Program-made: the position numbers and the translations under genes
Notes under the pieces: generated by a model
Told to the model about the DNA's origin: nothing
What the model saw: only the letters and a program-made list of their open reading frames with translations
Database searches by the model: none
Assembly (NCBI RefSeq): GCF_019084075.1
Contig: NZ_JAHREN010000001.1
Location: forward strand, 1,833,501-1,897,500
From: Siccirubricoccus sp. G192
GTDB lineage: Bacteria > Pseudomonadota > Alphaproteobacteria > Acetobacterales > Acetobacteraceae
Direction: 5' to 3'
Length of the DNA: 64,000 bases
Shown here: in pieces, positions 13,388 to 23,510 of the stretch
Layout: each line of letters opens with the position of its first letter
Numbering within the stretch: the stretch's first letter is position 1

Positions 13388-14528
13388 GTGACCCATATCA
13401 ACCCACAGGCCGACCCCGTGTCTGAGATCCGCGTGCGGCTGCGGCAGCAGGAGCTGATCGGCGAGCTCGGCCGCTTCGCGCTGGCGGAGCATGATTTCGA
13501 CGAATTGCTGGCCGAGGCCGCCCGGCTGGCGGCCGAGGGGCTGGACACGCCGCTCGCCAAGGTCATGCAATACCGGCCGGGCGAGGATACGCTGCTGGTG
13601 CGGGCCGGCATCGGCTGGCGGCCGGGGGTGGTGGGGGTGGCCCGGCTCGGCACCGATCTCGCCAGCCCGGCCGGCTATGCGCTCAAGACCGGCGCGCCGG
13701 TGATCTCCAACCACCTGGCCGGGGAGACCCGTTTCCGCACCCCGGCGCTGATGGTCGAGCATGGCGTCCGCCGTGCCGTCAATGTCGTGGTGCGCGGCCA
13801 GCGGGAGCCCTTCGGCGTGCTGGAGGCGGATAGCCGCGACCCCGGCGACTTCTCGCCCCGCGACGTGGTGTTCCTGGAGGGGCTGGCCAATGTGCTCGGC
13901 CTGGCTGTGGACCGGGAGGCCGACCGCGCGGCCCGCGACGCGGCGCTTCGCGACAAGGACCTGCTGATGGTGGAGATCCACCACCGCGTGCGCAATTCGC
14001 TGTTCCTGGTGCAGAGCCTGCTCAGCCTGCAGGCGCGGGCCGCCACGGATGCGGCGGTGCGGACGCAGCTTGACGAGGCGGTCAAGCGGGTAGCGACCGT
14101 CGCCGCGGTGCACCGGCGGCTCTATTCCGGCGATACGCTGGGCGAGATCGATGCGGCGGACTATCTCGGGGCGCTGTTGCGCGACCTCGGCGAGCAGGCG
14201 CCGGGCCGGACCGTGCGGCTGGAGGCTGCCGCCAATATCCTCTGGTCCGCGGACCGGGCCACCGCCTGCGGCCTGGTGGTCACGGAACTGGTCATCAATG
14301 CGCTGAAATACGGCGCCGGCACCATCACCGTGCAGGTCGAGGCGGAACCTGACGGGGCGGTCCGCATGGCGGTGGAGGATGAGGGGGGCCGGCCCGCCGC
14401 CGGGCTTCGACCCGGCCGCCACCACCGGCCTCGGCATGCGCATCCTGCGCGCCCTGCTGCGCGGCGGCAGCATCGTGTTCGACCGCGCGGCGCCGCGCAC
14501 CCGTTTCGTCGCGACCCTGCCGGGTTAG
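13388..14528 (+). CDS. GAF-containing HWE/HisKA_2 sensor histidine kinase (frameshifted)
   Basis: Soluble two-component sensor kinase of about 380 residues. A GAF domain spans about residues 25-175 (DFDELLAEAARLAAEGLDT ... EPFGVLEADSRDPGDFSPRD); the HisKA_2 dimerisation domain contains EIHHRVRNSLFLVQSLL with the phospho-acceptor His at about residue 198; the ATPase domain has ELVINALKYG (N box) and, after the frame change, GLGMRILRALL (G box). The frame shifts at G6 14383-14388, and the correct end is TAG 14528. Start is GTG 13388; a second GTG at 13421 is possible. Such kinases often act in light or general-stress signalling in alphaproteobacteria. No cognate regulator is adjacent. Confidence 0.82.
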
Positions 14529-14598
14529 GTCCCGGAGCGCGCTTGCCCTGGCGTCGCGCCCGGTGTTCCCTGGCGCCTGCTTCGCCGGAGTGTCCCTG

Positions 14599-15930
14599 AT
14601 GAACGAAATGCCCGTCTCGCGTCCGAACAACCTGGACGCCTTCTGGATGCCCTATTCGGACAACCGGTATTTCAAGTCCAACCCGCGCATGCTCGCCCGC
14701 GCCGAGGGCATGAGCTACTTCACGCCGGATGGGCGGGAGATCCTGGACGGCACCGCCGGGCTCTGGTGCTGCAATGCCGGGCATGGTCGGCGGGAGATCA
14801 CCGAGGCCATCCAGAAACAGGCGGCGGTGATGGATTTCGCGCCGACCTTCCAGCTCGGCCACCCCATCGCCTTCGAGGCGGCGGCACGGCTGGCGGAGAT
14901 GACGCCGGAGGGGCTGGACCGCGTCTTCTTCACCAATAGCGGCAGCGAAAGCGCCGATACCGCGCTGAAGATCGCGCTGGCCTATCACCGGGCCAGAGGC
15001 GACTCCGCGCGGGTGCGGCTGATCGGCCGGGAGCGCGGCTATCACGGCGTCGGCTTCGGCGGCATGTCGGTGGGCGGCATCGGCGGCAACCGCAAGCAAT
15101 TCGGCGCCCTGCTGCCCTATGTCGACCACCTGCCGCATACCCATGGGCTGGCGGAGAACCTGTTCGCCAAGGGCCAGCCGGAGCATGGCGCGTATCTGGC
15201 GGACACGCTGGAGAACCTGGTGGCGCTGCATGGCGCCGAGACCATCGCGGCTGTCATGGTGGAGCCCGTCGCCGGCAGCACCGGCGTGCTGGTGCCGCCG
15301 CGCGGCTACCTGGAGCGGCTGCGCGCGATCTGCGACAAATACGGCATCCTGCTGATCTACGATGAGGTCATCACCGGCTTCGGCCGCCTCGGCACGCCCT
15401 TCGGCGCCGAGCGGCTGGGCGTGGCGCCCGACATCATGACCATGGCCAAGGGCCTGACCAATGCCGCGGTGCCGATGGGCGCGGTGGCGGTCCGCAACGG
15501 CATCTACGACGCGATCGTGGACGGGGCCCCGGCCGGGATCGAGTTGTTCCATGGCTATACCTATTCCGGCCATCCGCTGGCGGCCGCGGCCGCCATCGCC
15601 ACGCTGGACCTGCACCGGAGCGAGGATCTCCCCGGCCGTGCGCTTGCGATGGAGCCCTATTGGCAGGAGGCGGCACATAGCCTGCGCAGCCTGCCCGGCG
15701 TGATCGATATCCGCGATTTTGGCCTGATCGCCGGCATCGAGTTGGCGCCGCGGCCGGGCCAGCCCGCGGCCCGCGCCATGGATGTCTTCCGCCGCTGCTT
15801 CGATGCCGGGGTGCTGGTCCGCGTGACCGGCGACATCGTGGCGCTTTCGCCGCCGCTGATCGTGGAGCGGGGGCATGTGGACCGGCTGTTTGGCACGCTC
15901 TCCGACGCCATCACGGCGGAAGCGGCCTGA
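14599..15930 (+). CDS. omega-amino acid--pyruvate aminotransferase, class III
   Basis: PLP-dependent class III aminotransferase of 443 residues, most like beta-alanine--pyruvate transaminases. Diagnostic features: LDAFWMPYSDNRYFK start typical of this subgroup, NSGSESADTALKIAL (phosphate-binding), YDEVITGFGRLG with the PLP-ring Asp, and the Schiff-base lysine K284 in TMAKGLTNAAVPMGAV. It probably transfers the amino group of beta-alanine or a similar omega-amine to pyruvate in the cytosol. The ATG at 14599 has GGAG 9 nt upstream. No operon partner; intact frame. Confidence 0.9.
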   Translation: MNEMPVSRPNNLDAFWMPYSDNRYFKSNPRMLARAEGMSYFTPDGREILDGTAGLWCCNAGHGRREITEAIQKQAAVMDFAPTFQLGHPIAFEAAARLAEMTPEGLDRVFFTNSGSESADTALKIALAYHRARGDSARVRLIGRERGYHGVGFGGMSVGGIGGNRKQFGALLPYVDHLPHTHGLAENLFAKGQPEHGAYLADTLENLVALHGAETIAAVMVEPVAGSTGVLVPPRGYLERLRAICDKYGILLIYDEVITGFGRLGTPFGAERLGVAPDIMTMAKGLTNAAVPMGAVAVRNGIYDAIVDGAPAGIELFHGYTYSGHPLAAAAAIATLDLHRSEDLPGRALAMEPYWQEAAHSLRSLPGVIDIRDFGLIAGIELAPRPGQPAARAMDVFRRCFDAGVLVRVTGDIVALSPPLIVERGHVDRLFGTLSDAITAEAA

Positions 15931-16242
15931 GGCATGGCAGCCGCCGCCTTCCCTCGGTCACGGCGGCGGTGCTGCTTGGCCCGGAACGGCTGCGGGAACG
16001 GGATGCGGCGGTGATGGCCACCGTGGTGCGGGCGCTCGATGCGCCGCCGGAGTGGCGGCCGGCGCCGCTCTCGGTGCTGGTGACGGCCAGGACGGCACTG
16101 CGGCGGGGCTAGGAAGCTTGTCGGCGCAGGGCCGGCCCCTCTCCCCTGCCGACCCCTGCCCTTTGCCGCCCGTGCCAGCCGGCCCATATTCCCGTCCGAT
16201 CCCCCCTATCCTTTTCCCGCCCCCTGCGGAGACCCCCTTCGA
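15931..16242. other. 312-bp gap with a possible short degenerate ORF
   Basis: No confident gene. On the plus strand an open stretch from 15957 to TAG 16112 reads VTAAVLLGPERLRERDAAV ... [12 protein letters not shown], with protein-like composition but no in-frame start; an ATG at 15934 would join it only through a frame change near 15955. It may be a remnant or a small frameshifted gene. The remainder up to 16242 holds the leader of the GTPase gene (GCGGAG before the start). Confidence 0.25.
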
Positions 16243-17238
16243 ATGAGCGACCCCGTTCCCGTTCCCGTCACCGTGCTGACCGGCTATCTCGGTGCCGGCA
16301 AGACCACCCTGCTCAACCGCATCCTCAGCGAGAACCACGGCAAGAAATTCGCCGTGGTCATCAACGAGTTCGGGGAGCTCGGCGTGGACAACGACCTCGT
16401 CGTCGATACCGACGAGGAGGTCTTCGAGATGAACAACGGCTGCATCTGCTGCACCGTGCGCGGCGACCTGATCCGCATCATCAACGGGCTGATGAAGCGG
16501 CGCGGCCGGTTCGACGGCATCATCGTGGAGACCACGGGCCTCGCCGACCCCGCCCCCGTGGCGCAGACCTTCTTCGCCGATGAGGACGTGAAGCGCGCCA
16601 CCAGGCTCGATGCCATCGTCACCGTGGTGGATGCCAAGAACCTGCCGGCGCGCCTCGCCGACAGCAAGGAGGCCGAGGAGCAGATCGCCTTCGCCGACAT
16701 CATCCTGCTGAACAAGATGGACCTGGTGGAGGAGGCGGAGGCGGAGGCGCTGGAGCGCCGCATCCGCGGCATCAACCCCTATGCCGAGATCCGCCGCAGC
16801 ACGAAATCGGCGGTGCCGATTGAGGCGGTGATCGGCCGCGACGCCTTCAACCTGGCGCGCATCCTGGAGCGGGAGCCGGAATTCCTCTCCGGCGAGGATG
16901 CGCACGAGCACGACAGCGAGGTGATGTCGCTTTCCTTCGAGGTGTCCCGCCCGATCGACCCGGAGCGCTTCAACGCCTGGATCAGCCAGTTGCTCGCCAG
17001 CAAGGGCCAGGACCTGCTGCGCACCAAGGGCATCCTGCACTACCAGGGCGAGGACCGGCGCTTCGCCTTCCAGGCGGTGCACATGATCGCCGATGGCGAC
17101 TTCATCGGACCCTGGAAGGAGGGCGACCCGCGGCACTCCAAGATCGTCTTCATCGGCCGCGACCTGAACCGGCCGCAGCTCCGCCGCGGTTTCGAAGCCT
17201 GCCAAGTCGAGGACACCGCCGCCGAGGCGGCGCGCTGA
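16243..17238 (+). CDS. CobW/COG0523 family GTP-binding metallochaperone
   Basis: G3E-family GTPase of 331 residues, the group that delivers or allocates metals, usually zinc or cobalt. Seen: Walker A GYLGAGKT (14-21), the metal-binding CICC motif (C67, C69, C70) after ENNG-type context, ETTGLADP (Walker B-like), NKMD guanine specificity motif, and a C-terminal CobW_C domain beginning about residue 222 ([17 protein letters not shown]). A His/Glu/Asp cluster (EDAHEHDSE) in the linker could bind metal. The family's frequent neighbour in alphaproteobacteria, a WD40 protein, lies 4.5 kb downstream here. A GC hairpin follows the gene. Confidence 0.92.
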   Translation: MSDPVPVPVTVLTGYLGAGKTTLLNRILSENHGKKFAVVINEFGELGVDNDLVVDTDEEVFEMNNGCICCTVRGDLIRIINGLMKRRGRFDGIIVETTGLADPAPVAQTFFADEDVKRATRLDAIVTVVDAKNLPARLADSKEAEEQIAFADIILLNKMDLVEEAEAEALERRIRGINPYAEIRRSTKSAVPIEAVIGRDAFNLARILEREPEFLSGEDAHEHDSEVMSLSFEVSRPIDPERFNAWISQLLASKGQDLLRTKGILHYQGEDRRFAFQAVHMIADGDFIGPWKEGDPRHSKIVFIGRDLNRPQLRRGFEACQVEDTAAEAAR

Positions 17239-17257
17239 AGCGCTGACCAAGCGGTCC

Positions 17258-17280
17258 GGGCCGCCCGCGGGGGGCGGCCC
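17258..17280. terminator. GC hairpin after the CobW-type GTPase
   Basis: GGGCCGCCC (17258-17266) pairs with GGGCGGCCC (17272-17280) over a short G-rich loop. It lies between convergent genes; no T run. Confidence 0.55.
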
Positions 17281-17292
17281 GGCCCGTTGCCC

Positions 17293-18252
17293 TCAAGGGC
17301 GCTCCCCCCAATAGGCTTGGTTGGCCGGTGGCCGGTTTTCCCGGCTGCGCGGCGCCCATTCCACCCTTGCCGCCTCGACCAGCCCCGCCACCGTGGGGCA
17401 GGCCAGCAGCAGCGGCAGCGAAAGCCTGGCGATCCTGCGGCCGAGCGCGCTGTCGCTCGGGTAGTGCATCCCGAGCACCTCCCGATTGCGCGCGACCCGC
17501 TCCGCCATGCGCCAGAGCGGGCCCCGCTCCTCTCCGGGCTGCCTGATCGCCTCGGGCATCACCTGTTCCAGGCAGGCGGCGAGCAGAAAGGCCTCGGTCG
17601 CATGGCCGCTCGGGTAGGCGGCGTGGCCGGGCGGGTCGATCGGCGGCATCAGCCGCGGCGACAAGGCCGTGGGCCGCGGGCGGGCGAATACCATCTTCCA
17701 GTGCATGGCCTGGAATTGCGCGACCCGCAGCGCGATCATCGCCAGGTCGAAGGTAGCGCGATACGAGTCCCGATCGAAGCTCAGCACGCCGCGGAAATAG
17801 CCGAGGATGTTGTTGCGCTGCGCCATCGCCTCGGCGATGACGCCGGGCCGGTATTCCGCCAGTTCGGCAAGCTGCCGCAGCTCCTCCGCTACATCCACGT
17901 GCTTGTAGTGATCCTTCTCCCGGTCGAGGAGGGTCGCCCAGCCCGGCTGCTGCGCGAATTCGGCCAGGCCCGCGATCGAGAGATGATACGCGGACCAGCC
18001 CTCGCGCCGGAAGTGGCCGGTCTCCGGCATCAGCGGCCAGCCGGCGGCATCGCCGGGGGGCCATTTATTGCCGCGCAGCCAGGATTCCATCTCGCCGGTC
18101 TCGTCCCGCTGCGGCGCCAGCGCCGGCGAGACGCCGATGGGGCGGAGCATCTCGGCGCCGGCGCCGGTGCCAGCCGCCACCTGCATGCCGTCCATCCCAT
18201 CCATTCCGTCCATGCCGTCCATGCCGTCGGCAACCCCGATCGCACCGCTCAT
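17293..18252 (-). CDS. PAP2 / vanadium haloperoxidase superfamily protein
   Basis: A 319-residue protein with the three-part phosphate/vanadate pocket of the PAP2-haloperoxidase superfamily: K-x6-RP in KMVFARPRP (about residues 186-194), PSGHA (about 212) and RNREVLGMHYPSD (about 253-265). No multi-spanning membrane pattern is visible, which favours the soluble haloperoxidase or acid-phosphatase-like branch over membrane lipid phosphatases. No signal peptide. The N-terminus has an unusual five-fold Asp-Gly-Met repeat (residues 9-23). GGAGGA precedes the ATG at 18252. It follows the cyclase-TPR gene by 43 bp and may be co-transcribed. Phosphatase versus peroxidase cannot be settled here. Confidence 0.8.
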   Translation of the reverse strand: MSGAIGVADGMDGMDGMDGMDGMQVAAGTGAGAEMLRPIGVSPALAPQRDETGEMESWLRGNKWPPGDAAGWPLMPETGHFRREGWSAYHLSIAGLAEFAQQPGWATLLDREKDHYKHVDVAEELRQLAELAEYRPGVIAEAMAQRNNILGYFRGVLSFDRDSYRATFDLAMIALRVAQFQAMHWKMVFARPRPTALSPRLMPPIDPPGHAAYPSGHATEAFLLAACLEQVMPEAIRQPGEERGPLWRMAERVARNREVLGMHYPSDSALGRRIARLSLPLLLACPTVAGLVEAARVEWAPRSRENRPPANQAYWGERP

Positions 18253-18295
18253 CGTCCTTCCTCCTTCTTGCCCCGGCCGCTTCCCGGCCTTGCGG

Positions 18296-20084
18296 TCATT
18301 CCGGCAGGCCCGCCTTGCGCAGGTGCTCGGCGCAGCGCGCGCGCAGCGTTGGTTCGAGATAGGGAATCCTGGTGAGCAGGTACTCGCCGATGCGGAAGCC
18401 GGGCTCCAGCCGCAGCAGCCGCGCCGCGGCCTCGCGCGCCTCCTCCAGCCGGCCGAGCGCCGCCAGGGAGACGATGAGCACGCGCAGCGTCGAGGTATAG
18501 GACGGGTTCTCGCTGGCCGAGAGGCGGGCCCAGCGCACGGCTTCCTCGTAGCTGCCATTCGCGTAATGGGCGATGCCGAGGAACATGTGCTGGAAGTACC
18601 GCACGCGATCCAGCGGCGAGAGCTGCATGCCGCGCTCGGCGTGCCGCACCGCCTGCTCGCCGCGGCCGAGATAGCTGAGCGTCGCGCTCGACAGGGTCCA
18701 GGCCAGCGCGCTGCTCGGCGCGGCGGCCAGGGCCCGGTCGAAGCAACCGAGCGCGGTGTCGCAGTCGTGGAACAGGAAGGAGCGCGCATGCCCATAGGTG
18801 GCAAGCGCCAGCGCGTTCTGCCCGTCGAGGCCGATGGCGCGCTCCGCCAGCGCGGAGCCCTGCAGCGCATCGGCCTGCGCGTCGCTCGACCAGCCCTGGC
18901 CGACATGCAGGCTGTGCCAGCGCGCCGCCCAGGCGACCGGCATGGCGAAGCCGGGGTCCTCCGCCATCGCCTGGTCGAGGCAGGCGCGCGCCTTGCGGAA
19001 GGTGTCCCGGTCCAGGCTCTCCATGGCGTGCAGGGCATAGAGGGTATGGTCGTAGGCGGTGAAGCTCTCGGGCCGCTTGCGCATGGCGCGGTGCAGTTCC
19101 GCGGCCCGGACATTGGGGGCGATGCCGCGCACCACCTGCTGCACGATGCGGTCCTGCGCCTCGAACAGCTCGCCGGGCGAGACCTCCATGCGGTCGCCCC
19201 AGAGGATGGCGCTGCTCTGCGCGTCGCAGAGCTGCACCGCGATCCTGAGCGCCCGGGAGGAGCGCCGGAGGCTGCCGGTCAGGGCATAGCGCACGCCGAG
19301 CGCGCGCCCCACCTCCCGCGGGTCGCGCGGCCGCCCGCGAAAGGGCAGCGTCGAGCCGCGGGAGATCACGAAGAGCTCGTGCAGCCCGGCGAGCGAGGTG
19401 ATGATGTCGTCGACGATGCCATCGCTGAAATAGTCATCGGCGGGGTCGCCGCCCATGTTCTCGAGCGGCAGCACGGCGATGGAGGGCAGCAGGCCCGGCG
19501 TCGGCAGGCTCGGTGCCAGCGCCCGCGATGCCGCGACCTCGAGCGCATAGGCGCGCCTCGGCTGGGCGATGTTCTTGAGCTGGAGGAAGCCGAGGTCGCG
19601 GATCTCGGCGCCGAGCGGGCCGCGCACCAGGCCGTGCACCTCCTCCGACAGCACGATGCCCCCCTGGCACGGCGTGTTCCTGCAGCCGCGCGGTCAGGTT
19701 GACCGCGTCGCCGAAGAGCAGCCCGTCCGAGACGAACACCTCGCCGAGATGGATGGCGATGCGCAGCACGATCGAGGGATTCGCCTCGGGCATCAGCCGC
19801 AGCCTGGATTGCAGGTCGCGCGCCCACTCCACGGCATCCAGCGCGCTGGTGAACTCGACCACGATCCCATCGCCGGAGATCTGGATGAGGCGGCCGCGCC
19901 AGTGCTGCACCGCCGGCCGGATGACCTCGCCGAGCAGCGCCATCCAGCGCTCGTAGGTCCGCTGCTCCGCCGCCGCCATCAGGATCGAGTAGCCGGCGAT
20001 ATCGGCGAAGGCGATCGCCACCAGCCGCCGCTCATGGGGCTGGTCGCCAGCCTCCGGTGGCTTGCCGAGGGGCGAGGTGGGCAT
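18296..20084 (-). CDS. class III adenylate cyclase with TolB-like and TPR regions (frameshifted)
   Basis: Predicted signalling protein of about 595 residues. The N-terminal class III nucleotide cyclase domain shows AIAFADIAGYS and ISGDGIVVEF (the two metal-binding aspartates) and LFGDAVNLTARL; a linker LGFLQLKNI leads to a TolB-like segment (SIAVLPLENMGGDPADDYFS) and then TPR-like helical repeats to the C-terminus. This architecture is common in alphaproteobacteria, where the cyclase product is assumed to be cAMP. The frame changes at C6 19659-19664; joining VPGG to IVLSEEVHG restores continuity. The start at 20084 is uncertain, as no clear ribosome site is seen and ATGs upstream are in frame. 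Divergent from the protease gene. Confidence 0.8.
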
Positions 20085-20179
20085 GGCTCTGCGTGCCGGT
20101 TCGGGATGCTTTGCCGCAGTATACCATCCCATTATGCTGTCACGCACCGCAAGGGCCAGAACGGCCCGGGGAGGCAGGC

Positions 20180-21704
20180 ATGCGCACGGGTCAGAAAATC
20201 CGGCATTATCTTGCGCTCAGTGCCAGGGGCGAACTCCTCGCCGCCTGCGAAAGGGATCTGGCGGCCGCCGAGGACGACCTCCGGAACATGCTGCGGGCAG
20301 CGGCGAAGGGCCCGCTGCCGTTGCGCTTCAAAGTCGTTTCGCGGGTCGTGCTTGGCGCGCCCTTCGCCGCTTCGGTTCGCCGGGAGCCAGGCGCGGACAC
20401 CGAGGCGAAGCGCATCGTGCTCAGCCTGGAGTTCGACGACACGGGCACGGTCGAAGCCTTCCGGGAGGCGCTCGCCGGCTACCTGGAGCAGCGGCCGGAC
20501 GCCGGACCCCATGCCGGACCCCAGGGCAAGCCATTCGGCCTCGGCGTGGATCTGCCCATCGCGGCCGCGGATTGCTGGTGCCCGGGCGAGGCGGCGGCGC
20601 CGCTCTTCGGCACGCGCCGGGCTGCGCTGGCGCTGATCGGGGAACCCGCCCTCGGCCCGCTCCGGGGGCAGGGGGTCAATGTCGTGGTCGTGGATCAGGG
20701 TGTGGATCTCGGCCGCCTGCCGGCGGCCAGGCGCGGCGGGGCCTGGCGGAAGGAGGACGGGAAGTGGCGCTTCGAGGATCGCCGAAGCGCCATGCCGGCG
20801 CCATTGGCCGGTACCCGGAATGCCGACCCGCGCCGCTCCCATGGCACGATGGTGGCGCGCAACGTCCTGGCGGTCGCGCCCGAGGCGCGAATCTTCGACC
20901 TGCCCCTGCTGCCGCCCGAGATCGGGAACCAGCGGGCCTTCCTGAAGGACGCCCAACTCGCCGCCGCCGCCGTCTACGAGGATATCGACAGGTTGCGGTC
21001 CGCAGGCCGGGCGAGCGAACGCTGGGTGATCGTGAATGCCTGGGGGGGTCTATGACCGGCGGATGGAGCATGCCCATCCCGGGATGCCGTGCTCCTGCCA
21101 CAGCGACAGCGCGGAGCACCCCCTCAACTGGCGAATCTGGCGCCACGACCAGAGCGGGTTCGACGTGGTCTTCGCCGCCGGCAATTGCGGCGGCTTCTGC
21201 CCCAAGAGCCGCTGCGGGCCGGACGACCGGGGACCGGGCCGCAGCGTCCACGGCCCGAATGCACGCCCGGAGGTGCTGACGGTCGGCGCGGTGCGCGTGG
21301 ACGGAACCTGGCTCGGCTATTCCTCCCAGGGGCCGGGGCCGCGGCCCGAACCGCCGGAGCAGGCCGGCTATGCCTCTCCGTCCCAGGACCACCCGCCCCA
21401 GGGGCCGGAAGCGGCGCGGCTCGCGCATGACAAGCCCGATCTCTGTGCGCCGAGCCAGTTCGCCGATGACGAGGATGCCGCCGGCGCGAATACCGGCACC
21501 TCCGCGGCCTGCGGCATTGCGGCCGGGGCGGTGGCGGCGCTGCGGAGCGGCTGGTCCCCCTGCGATCTGCCGCCGGCCATGCTGCGCGAGTGCCTGCGGC
21601 GGCAGGCCCGCCGCCCAGCCGGCGCCGCCTGGAACAACCGGCTGGGCTGGGGAATCCTTGACCTGGGCGCGACGCTGGCCGAGATCACGCGGCGGATGGA
21701 GTAG
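20180..21704 (+). CDS. S8 subtilisin-like serine protease with unknown N-terminal domain (frameshifted)
   Basis: About 507 residues. The catalytic triad can be placed: D172 in VVVVDQGVD, H221 in RRSHGTMVARN, and, after the frame change, the serine codon at 21501 in NTGTSAACGIAAG. The oxyanion Asn is likely in VVFAAGNCGG. The first 150 residues (charged, helical, MRTGQKIRHYLALSARGEL) match no domain I recognise. No signal peptide is seen, so the enzyme appears cytoplasmic. The frame changes at G7 21042-21048 and ends at TAG 21704. GGGAGG precedes the ATG. Divergent from the cyclase-TPR gene and 57 bp upstream of the WD40 gene. Confidence 0.82.
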
Positions 21705-21761
21705 GGGGCCGCCAGGATGGCCCTGGACCACGCCGAATGACCGCCTTGAGGAGCATGCCCG

Positions 21762-22800
21762 ATGTCCGCCACCGCTGAAGCCGATTTCCTGCTCGCCTCC
21801 CGCGGGGTCGGGCGTGAACTGGGCGCCTGGGTGGTGGGCATCGCCTTCGCGCGGAACGGTGCCGGCTGCGCCTTCGGCCTCGGCGACGGCATGCTGCGCC
21901 TCGCCCCTCCGGGAGCGCCGGAGGCGGAGTGGGCGAGCGTGGCGGCGCATGACGGCGCCTGCCTCGATCTCTGCGCCGATGCGCGGGACGGCTTCCTCAC
22001 CGGCGGCGATGACGGGCGGCTGGTTCGCACGGCGCCGGATGGCACGGTGACGGAACTGCTCCGGCTCGGCGCCATGAAATGGGTGGAGCATGTGGCCGCG
22101 CATGAGAGCGGGTTGCGCGCAGCCTCCGTCGGCAAGCTGCTGCACCTGCTGGATGGCAGCGGCCGGACGCTGAAGACGCTGGCGCATCCAAGCTCGGTCG
22201 GCGGCATCGCCTTCGATGCCAAGGGCAAGCGCGTGGCGGCCAGCCACTACAATGGCGCCTCGCTCTGGTTCGTCGGCGCGAAGGAGGACAAGCCGCGGCT
22301 GCTGGAATGGAAGGGCAGCCATGCCGGCATCGCCATCAGCCCGGACGGGGGGGCATGTGGTGACGGCGATGCAGGAGAATTCCCTGCATGGCTGGCGCCT
22401 GGCGGATGGCCAGCACATGCGGATGTCGGGCTATCCCTCCAAGACGCGCTTCCTCTCCTTCACCGGCAAAGGCCGCTGGCTGGCGACCAGCGGCGCCGAC
22501 AGCGTGGTGATCTGGCCCTTCTTCGGCGGCGGCCCGATGGGCAAGGCGCCCACCGAGCTGGCCGGCGGCGACGGGGTGATCTGCACCGCCGTCGCCTGCC
22601 ATCCGCAGCACGAGGTCGTCGCCGCGGGCTTTGCCGATGGGTTGGTGCTGCTGGCCGAGATCGGCTCCGGCAAGGTGGTGCCGGTGGCGCCCCCGGGCCA
22701 TGGCGGGATTTCCGCCCTGGCCTGGAATCCGGCCGGCTCGCATCTCGCCTTCGGCACCGAGACGGGCTTCGCCGGGCTGGTGGACCTGTCGCGCCGCTAG
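21762..22800 (+). CDS. WD40 repeat protein of the CobW-associated type (frameshifted)
   Basis: Beta-propeller protein of about 345 residues with repeated WD40-like blades, for example DGRLVRTAPDGTV, VGGIAFDAKGKRVAASHYNG, MQENSLHGWRLADGQHMRM and ISALAWNPAGSHLAFGTETG. From memory, this particular family usually sits beside a COG0523 zinc GTPase gene in alphaproteobacteria; here the GTPase is 4.5 kb upstream. Probably a cytoplasmic interaction scaffold. The frame changes at G7 22347-22353 (SPDGG to HVVTAMQ). The ATG at 21762 has GAGGAGC upstream. Confidence 0.85.
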
Positions 22801-22957
22801 GGCGGTTTCCAGTCGCTTCCCCGGCGCGGCAGCGGGAGGATCCGAGGGCGGCGGCGTCGGTGCTGGAGGCCGCCGGCCTGGAGGCGCTGGCGGCGCTGCC
22901 GGAGGGGCGCCGCTTGGTCAACCCGGCTTTCGCGCGGATTGGGCGACTGATCGCGCC

Positions 22958-23354
22958 TCAGCTTCGCCGCACCGGCCCGACCGCGAGCCAGCCCGTGCCG
23001 ACCCGGTATGCCGGCAGCGCGGTTTCGGCGCAGGTGTAGAACGCGTGCATGAAGCCGTCCGTGGCCACCCCCAGCGGCATGGGCGCAGAAGCGGGGGGGC
23101 GCCGGGCTGGGGCGCTTGGCGGCCTGCCGGTCACGCCGCGCGGCCCGTGGCTTTTCGGCCCGCACGCGTTCGAACAGGGCGGCGCCGGCGACCATCGGGC
23201 CGCAGCCGATGCCCGAGCCAGGCAGCGCCAGCCGCTCCGTGGCCTCGGCCGTCGCCGCCGCGGGCCCAGCGAGCGGCAGCGCCACCACGGCCGCTACCAG
23301 GGAGGCGCCAAGGATGCGCGACCATGTCGACAGGCTTGCGCTAGCGTTCTCCAT
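22958..23354 (-). CDS. small exported protein of unknown function (frameshifted)
   Basis: Not recognised. The start (ATG 23354) gives a good signal peptide (STWSRILGASLVAAVVALPL) and a mature part with GSGIGCGPMVAGAALFERV. The frame is then lost at G7 23093-23099; one frame over, the text becomes protein-like again (PLGVATDGFMHAFYTCAETALPAY) and ends at TGA 22958, giving about 131 residues with two cysteines. The alternative, a 185-residue product in the original frame, has a very basic composition typical of shadow translation. Convergent with the WD40 gene. Confidence 0.5.
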
Positions 23355-23510
23355 CGGTTAAAAGCCTTCCTTGCAGGATTTTCTGAAGCTGTCCGTTCTG
23401 GCCCGGGTCAACGCCCCGGCCCGGCGCATCGTTCCCGACCACCCATCTGCGGTGCCGAGGGAACCACCCGCCGCCCTGCCGCCTTACGCGAGCATCCCGA
23501 GGGGGTAGCG

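Noticed and set aside
22801-22957. Protein-like stretch reading SVLEAAGLEALAALPEGRRL on the plus strand after the WD40 gene
   Set aside because: Only about 40 residues look coding, there is no start, and no family could be recognised; could be a relic but support is too thin.
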